Positions 1-6,047 of a stretch of 15,339 nucleotides of DNA are shown here, one piece after another. The DNA is taken from the NCBI GenBank assembly GCA_045122835.1, contig JBGVIB010000093.1:1-15339 (forward strand), read 5' to 3'. The notes beneath the pieces are model-generated. The model did no database searches. It saw only the letters and a program-made list of their open reading frames with translations, and was not told where the DNA came from. Positions within the stretch are counted from its first letter, which is position 1, and every line of letters begins with the position of its first letter. Made by a program: the position numbers and the translations under genes. The DNA comes from JBGVMW01 sp045122835. Lineage in GTDB: Bacteria > Bacillota > Clostridia > Lachnospirales > Lachnospiraceae.

Positions 1-96
1 GCCTGCTGCCACTACGTTTTCATACGGACTGTGCAGTTCAGCACAATACAAGCTTGTATTGTCCTGGTTCTGAATAGTTACCATTCCACAATAAAA
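1..96. other. Unassigned left edge, possibly the start of another minus-strand gene
   Basis: This is the stretch left of the operon terminator. On the minus strand a reading frame opens with ATG at 84-82 and stays open for 28 codons to the window edge, beginning MVTIQNQDNTSLYC. Its upstream region has only a weak GTGGA directly before the ATG and no proper Shine-Dalgarno spacing. On the plus strand two frames enter from the left and end at stops at 71-73 and 97-99. Nothing here is long enough to identify, so no gene is called. Confidence 0.25.
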
Positions 97-126
97 TGAA
101 CCGCTCCTATATAAAAGAGCGGTTCA
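97..126 (-). terminator. Rho-independent terminator of the por-permease operon
   Basis: A perfect 10-bp stem pairs TGAACCGCTC (97-106) with GAGCGGTTCA (117-126) around a 10-nt AT-rich loop. Read on the minus strand, the stem is followed by TTTTATTG, a U-rich tail, whereas the plus-strand side has no T tract. It sits 32 bp beyond the stop codon of the permease and is therefore the expected 3' end of the minus-strand operon. Confidence 0.85.
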
Positions 127-158
127 GAAACATGTAAAAAAGTACTTATCAAGATTTT

Positions 159-1295
159 TTAAACGCCTAACAACACACATAGCAACAACAATGGCACCAG
201 AAATACCACACTCATACCTGTAAAGTAAGCTAAATATTTTCCCTTTTTGTTACTATATTCTGCTGCATACAATTTATAAGAAATCAAACTTGCCATAGAA
301 GCAATTAAAGTTCCAAGACCTCCTACATTGACTCCTATAATCAATGTTTTTATATTCTCAGTAAAGCCGGAAAGCAGAAGTGCTGCCGGGACATTACTGA
401 TAAACTGGCTGCAAACCACCGAAGCAATCAATTCATGACCAGTAACCACCTGCAGTAACAATTCATTAATTGCCGGAATCTTACTCATATTTCCTGTAAA
501 AATAAAGAAAAAGATAAAGGTCAGCAACAGACAGTAATCCACATTTTTAAATATTTTTAAGTCATTTTTCCACACGCATCCACACACAACTCCAAGGCTG
601 AATGCCCATGGCACTATTTTTGCCACAGTCAGCAGACACAGCAGAAAACACACACCGTACATGATGACAGGCCATTTATTTTCTTTCACAACATTCTGCA
701 TGCTCTCTTCTTTTTCAATTCCCTGCAATGCACCAACCGTTTCCTTTGGTATCAACAACAGACAAATTGTAATCAATACCAAGGATGCCGCAGTAACCGG
801 TAAGAGCAACAACAAAAAGTCAAGTAATTCCATTCCACTTAATGTATACAGATATAAATTTTGTGGATTGCCAACAGGTGTCAGCATACTTCCCAAGTTT
901 GCCGCCACCGTCTGTAACACAATCACCAGTATCATATGCTTTTCCTTACCTGCCATTTTGAGCACTTGTATAGCAAAAGGCACAAAGGTTAAAAGTGCCA
1001 CATCATTTGTAATTAGCATCCCAGAGAAAAAGCAAAGATACACAAGCACTCTGCCAAGCTGCCTTGTATTGCTGATTCCTTTTAGCAGACAAATTCCCAG
1101 ATAACGAAATACGCCTATTTTCTGAAATCCTGCCATTACAAGCATCAGTGCCAGTAAAATTCCTAACGTGCGCCAGTCAATATACTCTGCATACTCTTTT
1201 GATACTGGCACAAAACAAACAGATACAGCCGCTAACAAAGCGGCTGCCACCAATACAGTTTCTTTTGCAATAAATTCTTTACACTTCTTCCACAT
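159..1295 (-). CDS. SLC13/CitMHS-type anion permease
   Basis: This is a polytopic inner-membrane transporter of about 378 residues, of the ion-transporter superfamily that includes CitMHS, ArsB and SLC13 permeases. The sequence is almost wholly hydrophobic helices, I estimate ten or eleven. It carries the family hairpin signatures: ITNDVALLTFVPF in the first half, NLGSMLTPVGNPQNLYLY shortly after, and a matching SQFISNVPAALLLSGFT in the second half, as expected for a two-fold repeat with re-entrant loops. I chose the ATG at 1295. It lies 2 nt after the porB stop with a GAGAG ribosome site about 10 nt upstream; a TTG at 1328 would add 11 residues and overlap porB. Being the last gene of the por operon suggests it imports a carboxylate or similar anion, but the substrate cannot be read from sequence. 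Arsenite or sulfate are alternatives with no contextual support. Confidence 0.85.
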   Translation of the reverse strand: MWKKCKEFIAKETVLVAAALLAAVSVCFVPVSKEYAEYIDWRTLGILLALMLVMAGFQKIGVFRYLGICLLKGISNTRQLGRVLVYLCFFSGMLITNDVALLTFVPFAIQVLKMAGKEKHMILVIVLQTVAANLGSMLTPVGNPQNLYLYTLSGMELLDFLLLLLPVTAASLVLITICLLLIPKETVGALQGIEKEESMQNVVKENKWPVIMYGVCFLLCLLTVAKIVPWAFSLGVVCGCVWKNDLKIFKNVDYCLLLTFIFFFIFTGNMSKIPAINELLLQVVTGHELIASVVCSQFISNVPAALLLSGFTENIKTLIIGVNVGGLGTLIASMASLISYKLYAAEYSNKKGKYLAYFTGMSVVFLVPLLLLCVLLGV

Positions 1296-1297
1296 AA

Positions 1298-2227
1298 CTA
1301 CTGTGCTCTCTTTAATAGTTCTTCCCAACGTCTGTCTACTTCATTCTGAAATGCTTCGATTAAATGTTCATTGCCTGGTTTGAACAAATGCTTAAAGCGT
1401 CCCTGTTTGCTTAAGAAGTCTTCAATTGGAAGTTTTTTCTTAGGCTCATAGTTCACGGTCCATTTGCCATCCTCTACCTCAAATAAAGGCCAATAGCAGG
1501 TTTCTACTGCTAATTTACAAATTTCTATAATCTCTGGTGTATTGTATTTCCAGCCTCTTGGACATGGTGCCATAATATTTAGGAAAGCTGCACCCGGTGT
1601 ATAAATTGCTTTCTCTGACTTAATATGAAGGTCGCGGAAATTCTGTACAAATGTAGTCTGTGCCACATATGGAATATTGTGTGCTGCCATAATAGCTGCC
1701 AGATCCTTTCTTGTCTGTGGCTTACCATCACATACTTTACCAACTGGTGTTGTAGTGGTATCTGCATACATTGGTGTTGCAGAAGAACGCTGCACACCGG
1801 TATTCATGTAGGCACCGTTGTCATAGCAGACATACACCATATCATGTCCACGTTCCATGGCACCTGATAAAGACTGTAAACCAATATCATACGTACCGCC
1901 GTCACCACCAAAGGTAATGAACTTGTAGGTATCATCAATTTTTCCCTTTTTCTTTAATGCACGGTAAGCAGTCTCCACACCACTTAAGGTTGCACCTGCA
2001 TTTTCAAATGCATTGTGAATGTAGCTGTCCTCCCATGCTGTGTATGGATACATGAAAGTGGATACCTCTAAGCATCCTGTGGCATTTCCAATCACTGCCT
2101 TATCACCTTCATGAAGACCTCTTAATACATTTCTTACTGCAATGGTACCGCCGCAGCCTGCACACATTCTATGTCCCGGAGCTAAACGTTCCGGCTTGCT
2201 CATTGTTTCTTTCAAATTATAACTCAT
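1298..2227 (-). CDS. porB: 2-oxoacid (pyruvate-type):ferredoxin oxidoreductase, beta subunit
   Basis: This is the thiamine-diphosphate (TPP) subunit of a heterotetrameric oxidoreductase that decarboxylates a 2-oxoacid to the acyl-CoA and passes electrons to ferredoxin in the cytoplasm. From the chosen start the protein has 309 residues. Cys22, Cys25, Cys52 and Cys222 are placed as expected for the proximal 4Fe-4S cluster. The TPP/Mg motif is GGDGGTYDIG (107-116) followed by YDNGAYMNTG (135-144). The ATG at 2227 is preferred because AGGAGG lies 10 nt upstream and it clears the porA stop by 14 nt; a longer frame from 2266 would overlap porA and has no ribosome site. It is the fourth gene of the porG-D-A-B order known from the Thermotoga-type enzyme. 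Pyruvate is the likeliest substrate, but branched-chain 2-oxoacid (Vor) enzymes are close relatives and are not excluded. Confidence 0.93.
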   Translation of the reverse strand: MSYNLKETMSKPERLAPGHRMCAGCGGTIAVRNVLRGLHEGDKAVIGNATGCLEVSTFMYPYTAWEDSYIHNAFENAGATLSGVETAYRALKKKGKIDDTYKFITFGGDGGTYDIGLQSLSGAMERGHDMVYVCYDNGAYMNTGVQRSSATPMYADTTTTPVGKVCDGKPQTRKDLAAIMAAHNIPYVAQTTFVQNFRDLHIKSEKAIYTPGAAFLNIMAPCPRGWKYNTPEIIEICKLAVETCYWPLFEVEDGKWTVNYEPKKKLPIEDFLSKQGRFKHLFKPGNEHLIEAFQNEVDRRWEELLKRAQ

Positions 2228-2241
2228 ACCCCAGCTTCCTC

Positions 2242-3423
2242 CTACCGTCTCAATCCAACGTAACAATAGCTTGTGCCATCTTCATTTACCGCACTACCTG
2301 TCTCTAACTCTGCAAAAATCTGTTCAAAATCTTCTACACGGATATCACGGCCGCCGATACCATACATATAATCCTGAACCTTAGACTGCAGTCCTGCACG
2401 ATAGAATCCGGAAACTACTTCAGAAGCTAAAGGTCCACCATGGGTACTAAAGCTCTCCGCACGATCCATAATTCCCACTGCCTTTACATGGCGAAGTGCC
2501 TCTGCAATCTCCTCTGCCGGGAATGGACGGAATACGCGAATCTTTAACAGTCCCACCTTTTTGCCTTCTGCACGAAGCTTGTCAATGGCATCTTTTGCAG
2601 TACCTGCTGCTGAACCCATAATAACGATAGCATACTCTGCATCCTCTAATCGGTATTCCTCAAAGAATCCATATCTACGGCCGGATATTGCTTCAAATTC
2701 CTTTGCCACATCTAAAATAACCTGCTTGGCATTAATCATACCCTGAATCTGACCTCTTTTGGATTCCATATAATAGTTGGATACCGCATATGGGCCTACT
2801 GCCATCGGCTGTTTTTCATTTAATAAATAATTTTCAGGCTCATACTCGCCTACAAAATCCTTTACTTCCTTGTCCTCTAACAACATCATATTGGCAAGGC
2901 CATGGCTGGTAATAAATCCATCCTGGCAAATCATAATTGGCAGACGGACATCTGCGTGCTCTGCAATACGATAAGCCATAACGGCATTGTCATAGACTTC
3001 CTGATTATTTTCTGCATAAATCTGTAACCAGCCTGAATCTCTTGCACCCATGCTGTCTGAATGGTCGCAGTTGATGTTGATTGGACCGGAAAGTGCGCGG
3101 TTTACCAAAGTCAATAATACCGGTAAACGGTCGGAAGCTGCCACATACAATTCTTCCCACATCAGTGCCAAACCGCAGGAGGAAGTTGCTGTTACCGTTC
3201 TGGCACCTGCTGCCTCTGCACCAATAGCCGCACTCATTGCACTATGCTCACTTTCCACCGGAATAAATTCGGTATCTACCTCTCCGGATGAAATATATTT
3301 CACAAAATTCTCCGGTATCTCTGTGGATGGTGTAATAGGAAATGCCGGAATTACATCCGGATTAATCTGCTTTAATGCGTAGGCCACTGCCTCATTACCG
3401 GACATACATACTCTCTTAGCCAT
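2242..3423 (-). CDS. porA: 2-oxoacid (pyruvate-type):ferredoxin oxidoreductase, alpha subunit
   Basis: The 393-residue alpha subunit supplies the pyrimidine-binding half of the TPP site and the CoA-facing transketolase C-terminal-like domain. Visible family features are the substrate-site loop FPITPSTEI (28-36), the glutamate in PVESEHSAMSAAIGAE (55-70) that activates thiamine, the SSCGLALMWEE segment (81-91), and the NRALSGPININCDHSD block (108-123). The C-terminal part has the VGLLKIRVFRPFP strand-turn typical of domain II in pyruvate:ferredoxin oxidoreductases. The length matches separate-subunit PorA proteins. The ATG follows the porD stop directly (TAAATG), with a GGGGG-containing ribosome site inside porD, so translation is probably coupled. 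I see no internal damage. Confidence 0.94.
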   Translation of the reverse strand: MAKRVCMSGNEAVAYALKQINPDVIPAFPITPSTEIPENFVKYISSGEVDTEFIPVESEHSAMSAAIGAEAAGARTVTATSSCGLALMWEELYVAASDRLPVLLTLVNRALSGPININCDHSDSMGARDSGWLQIYAENNQEVYDNAVMAYRIAEHADVRLPIMICQDGFITSHGLANMMLLEDKEVKDFVGEYEPENYLLNEKQPMAVGPYAVSNYYMESKRGQIQGMINAKQVILDVAKEFEAISGRRYGFFEEYRLEDAEYAIVIMGSAAGTAKDAIDKLRAEGKKVGLLKIRVFRPFPAEEIAEALRHVKAVGIMDRAESFSTHGGPLASEVVSGFYRAGLQSKVQDYMYGIGGRDIRVEDFEQIFAELETGSAVNEDGTSYCYVGLRR

Positions 3424-3726
3424 TTACTTTACCCCCTTCATTGTAATTGCACCGAATGGACAGACTTTTACACAGATACCGCATCCTTTGCAATGTTCCA
3501 AATCAAATTCCCCGCGTTTGCCATCCTTCACCGGTATACAGCTGTCTGGACAGACCGGTGTGCAAAGCAGACAATGTGTACATTTTTCTTCTATAAATTC
3601 AGGCTGTTCATTAGCCCACTCTCCTGTGTTAAACTGCTTGGAAGTTCCAGCTGCATAAATCTGGTTTCCCTCTGTAATATCCTGCCAGGAGCTTTTTTCC
3701 GTTATTTTTGAAATATCTGTTGGCAT
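3424..3726 (-). CDS. porD: 2-oxoacid:ferredoxin oxidoreductase, delta (2x4Fe-4S ferredoxin-like) subunit
   Basis: This 100-residue electron-transfer subunit carries two bacterial-ferredoxin 4Fe-4S motifs: Cys49-x2-Cys52-x2-Cys55-x3-Cys59-Pro and Cys79-x2-Cys82-x2-Cys85-x3-Cys89-Pro, with one further cysteine at 63. It relays electrons from the beta-subunit cluster to free ferredoxin. The N-terminal 45 residues, which include a WQDITEGN segment, match the extension usual in PorD/VorD subunits. The ATG at 3726 has a strong GGAGGAG ribosome site 5 nt upstream. It is separated from porG by 171 nt but joined directly to porA downstream. Confidence 0.93.
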   Translation of the reverse strand: MPTDISKITEKSSWQDITEGNQIYAAGTSKQFNTGEWANEQPEFIEEKCTHCLLCTPVCPDSCIPVKDGKRGEFDLEHCKGCGICVKVCPFGAITMKGVK

Positions 3727-3897
3727 TGTTCTCCTCCATATGTATTCCTATAATCTGGTTCATTATCCATGAAATAGTAATGTCTTAATTTAATCTTTTT
3801 CTGCATGAACAACATTCTATTGAATGCAGCAGCTATGTAAGTTCCAATATACTAACATTAAAAACTAATCTGTAATTGTCCAGATTATCATCGTTTC
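3727..3897 (-). other. porG-porD intergenic region
   Basis: This 171-nt gap interrupts an otherwise tightly packed operon. It holds a 7-bp hairpin just after the porG stop (listed separately) and an AT-rich stretch before the porD ribosome site. A 37-codon minus-strand frame beginning MLFMQKKIKLRHYYF overlaps the porD start, but it has no recognisable ribosome site and is not called. No convincing -35/-10 pair for a second promoter is visible. Confidence 0.45.
3860..3887 (-). terminator. Weak hairpin with U-run after porG (attenuator or processing site)
   Basis: On the minus strand TAATCTG and CAGATTA form a perfect 7-bp inverted repeat around an 8-nt loop, followed by GTTTTTA. It lies 10 nt past the porG stop codon. 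The stem is AT-rich and too weak to be a full terminator, so partial termination or mRNA 3'-end protection is more likely. It could set porG expression apart from porDAB. Confidence 0.45.
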
Positions 3898-4470
3898 TTA
3901 CATTAATTTACCGATTTCTTCTAATGTCATCCTCAACGCATTCATGTTACCAGTAATTACTTCCGGCTTCTTTGCAAATTTATGTTTAAAGGATTCTTCC
4001 ATATCTTTTAAGAATGCTTCTTCTTCCATGACACCACTGACTTTAACGATTGCCGCTAGCATTGGTGTGTTCGGAAAGTATTTTCCCAATGTTTCTACTG
4101 AAATTCTTCTTGCGTCGATGGTGTATACTTTACCCTCATATCCCTTTAAGTGAGGCATTACCTCCTCTACGGAACGAGGGGTATTGATTACAATTGCACC
4201 ATCCTTTTTCAGACCTGCTGTCACATCCACTACCTCTAATAATGTTTCATCCACAACTACAACAAAGTCTGGTGAATAGATATTAGAATGTACTCGAATC
4301 TCAGAATCGTGAATTCGGTTGTAAACCGTTACCGGTGCACCCATACGCTCCGGACCGTACTCAGGAAAGCCCTGTACATCTTTTCCTGCCTGAAAAGCTA
4401 CATCCGCCAATAACAGTGCTGCTGTCTTAGCACCCTGACCGCCACGGCCATGCCATCTGATTTCTATCAT
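3898..4470 (-). CDS. porG: 2-oxoacid (pyruvate-type):ferredoxin oxidoreductase, gamma subunit
   Basis: The 190-residue gamma subunit corresponds to domain III of single-chain pyruvate:ferredoxin oxidoreductases. The family signature is clear: WHGRGGQGAKTAALLLA at 6-22, FPEYGPERMGAPV at 35-47, and PDFVVVVDETLLEV in the middle. GRGGQG is the conserved glycine-rich turn, and EYGPERMGAP is the segment shared by PorG, VorG and IorB-like proteins. It is the first gene of the operon, and the ATG at 4470 has a GGAGG ribosome site 10 nt upstream. The order gamma-delta-alpha-beta matches Thermotoga-type pyruvate enzymes, which is why I use the por symbol; pyruvate specificity remains inferred. Confidence 0.93.
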   Translation of the reverse strand: MIEIRWHGRGGQGAKTAALLLADVAFQAGKDVQGFPEYGPERMGAPVTVYNRIHDSEIRVHSNIYSPDFVVVVDETLLEVVDVTAGLKKDGAIVINTPRSVEEVMPHLKGYEGKVYTIDARRISVETLGKYFPNTPMLAAIVKVSGVMEEEAFLKDMEESFKHKFAKKPEVITGNMNALRMTLEEIGKLM

Positions 4471-4716
4471 ACTTTTGTTTCCTCCATTGAATTTTTTTCA
4501 GCAACCGCTCGCTATCTTCATGCTTTAGCGTGTGTTGGATAATTGTTTCCTGCAAAATGTGCATTACACTTTGCGGTGAATTTTAAACCACGCTCTGAAC
4601 AGTTGCTTTTTTGTACAGCATGGATCAAATAATCATACCAAATGATACTATCGCTACAATCATTTGACGTATGCTGTACTGCAATTGTTAAAAGGCTGAC
4701 AAATATACCCACTAAC
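4471..4716 (-). promoter_or_regulatory. Structured untranslated leader of the por operon
   Basis: About 245 nt separate the predicted transcription start (near 4716) from porG. The leader contains nested perfect inverted repeats: a 9-bp outer stem (4613-4621 with 4671-4679) enclosing an 8-bp stem (4639-4646 with 4659-4666) with a 12-nt loop. A second inner pairing, TCAAAT (4625-4630) with ATTTGA (4662-4667), excludes the 8-bp stem, so two alternative folds are possible. No U-run follows either, so it is not a simple terminator. A 64-codon GTG-initiated frame (4712-4518) and a 45-codon ATG frame (from 4564) exist here, but neither has a ribosome site. I do not recognise a named riboswitch class. 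Confidence 0.5.
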
Positions 4717-4722
4717 TTTTTT

Positions 4723-4750
4723 ATTATAGCAAATATGAGGTAAAAGGCAA
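4723..4750 (-). promoter_or_regulatory. Sigma-A-type promoter of the por operon
   Basis: On the minus strand TTGCCT (4750-4745) is followed 16 nt later by a consensus TATAAT (4728-4723) preceded by TGC, giving an extended -10 element. Transcription should begin near 4716. The -35 box lies only 8 bp past the jetD stop, and there is no terminator between, so read-through from the jet operon may add to por transcription. Confidence 0.75.
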
Positions 4751-4757
4751 GATTTTC

Positions 4758-6047
4758 TCACCCAATCACATACTCCTCAAGCATCGCCTCCTGATACACC
4801 GCCCGTTTTCTCCTACGCATCTCCTCTTTGATTTCTTCCAATTCTCTAACCGTTACCCTGTCTAACTTTTTCAGACTGTTCTCACTAATTACCACATCTG
4901 ACAAATACTTACTGAAATAGTCTGTCCGGTAATTCCAGAAAGACAGCTTCTCCTGATAGCGAAGTTTTAAATTCTGTGCAATCAGAAGTCCCTCCGGGTC
5001 AAAGTCTCCTGCGTATAAAAAGGATGCATGCTCCTGAAGCAAATCCAACAATACCCATACCGCCAGCCGCATTTGCCCATTTCCGCAAAGGAATGTATGG
5101 TCCGGGTACTTTCTGCATAACCAGGAAAAAACCGCCGGATTTTCTATGATATAAACGATATCCATGTCTGACCATACATCTTTTAAGCCCCCTAATGTCT
5201 GTAACGTAATCTGCACCGGTTCCTTTTCCTGTGCAAATCCCTCCAGACCCATGTGTAGCTGTCCGTCTCTTTTTCTGCCATGAAGATTATAAGCCAGTAC
5301 AAAATTCCATAAATCATCCCGCATAATACCTGCCTGATACAGCAGTTTTCCCTTTTGCTCCGTCTTTGAAATTCCTGTAACCGGCTCATGACAAAATATA
5401 TATTTCAAATAAGATGTAAACAGCTGCTCCTCTTTTGTTCCCTCGTCAAAATAATGGGGATTGCCTGTCGTCCTTGCCGCAAATACCGGAAGCTGTTCTA
5501 TACGGTCTTCCATCGCCGGAAGTCTGCGGCATGCGTTAAGCACAGTCTGTATCATCTTCTTTAACTGGTTTCTGTTTTCTTTGTATTGCTTTATGATAAT
5601 CTGATAACCAGGCATGCGTTCTTCTGTGAGCTGCTGCAGCCATTCCTTTTCCTGACTGGTAATACAATATTCACAGAGTAGCCACTGAAAAAATTCATTT
5701 TTCTCCTGTTCCTGCCGCATCTGTTCCTGTTTTCTGACTGTCAGTGGTTCTGCAAAATATGCTTCCACTATTTCCTTCCAGGAAAAATCAGCGAAGCGGC
5801 TTCCTGCAAGGGCTTTCTCCATAGCAAAATAGGAAATCGTAATGCTTTTCTGCCTAGAATAATCCTTCTGCAGAAAACCGCCAAGCTGAACTTTTTCATC
5901 TTCCTTTAGGTTTTTTAACTGTATGGTACCTCCAAAGCGGCCTAATCCTTCATACTTTTCTTTAAGTTTTTCAAATACTTCCCGGAAAACCGGTCGTTCT
6001 TTAAAGTACCGGAGACACTCCTCCATCTGCCGTCTTCTCAAGCTCAT
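4758..6047 (-). CDS. jetD: Wadjet JetD, DUF2399-type Toprim nuclease subunit
   Basis: This is the 429-residue nuclease subunit of the Wadjet complex, which cuts small circular DNA after the SMC motor has sensed it. The N-terminal segment RYFKERPVFREVF...YEGLGRFGGTIQL is typical of the TIGR02679/DUF2399 family. The C-terminal half has the Toprim-like acidic residues: Glu302 in IVYIIENPAVF and the Asp348-x-Asp350 pair in YAGDFDPEGLLIAQ. These correspond to the metal-binding E and DxD of Spo11/topo VI A-like folds. The ATG at 6047 (or GTG at 6050) lies 47 nt inside jetC with only a weak AGGTG in front, pointing to translational coupling with jetC; an ATG at 6026 is an alternative. It is the last gene of the jet operon and looks intact. 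Confidence 0.88.
   Translation of the reverse strand: MSLRRRQMEECLRYFKERPVFREVFEKLKEKYEGLGRFGGTIQLKNLKEDEKVQLGGFLQKDYSRQKSITISYFAMEKALAGSRFADFSWKEIVEAYFAEPLTVRKQEQMRQEQEKNEFFQWLLCEYCITSQEKEWLQQLTEERMPGYQIIIKQYKENRNQLKKMIQTVLNACRRLPAMEDRIEQLPVFAARTTGNPHYFDEGTKEEQLFTSYLKYIFCHEPVTGISKTEQKGKLLYQAGIMRDDLWNFVLAYNLHGRKRDGQLHMGLEGFAQEKEPVQITLQTLGGLKDVWSDMDIVYIIENPAVFSWLCRKYPDHTFLCGNGQMRLAVWVLLDLLQEHASFLYAGDFDPEGLLIAQNLKLRYQEKLSFWNYRTDYFSKYLSDVVISENSLKKLDRVTVRELEEIKEEMRRRKRAVYQEAMLEEYVIG

Noticed and set aside
661..1104. Plus-strand 147-codon frame opposite the permease
   Set aside because: It is antisense to a clear membrane-protein frame, shows no domain and has no convincing ribosome site.
1298..2266. 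Longer porB start at 2266
   Set aside because: It would overlap the end of porA by 25 nt and has no ribosome site, whereas the ATG at 2227 has AGGAGG correctly spaced.
4613..4679. Leader inverted repeats as a terminator of the jet operon
   Set aside because: Neither strand has a U-run after the stem; on the minus strand it is followed by an A-run. It also lies downstream of the por promoter.
4518..4712. 64-codon minus-strand frame in the por leader as a real gene
   Set aside because: The start is GTG at the predicted transcription start with no ribosome site, and the region is dominated by inverted repeats.
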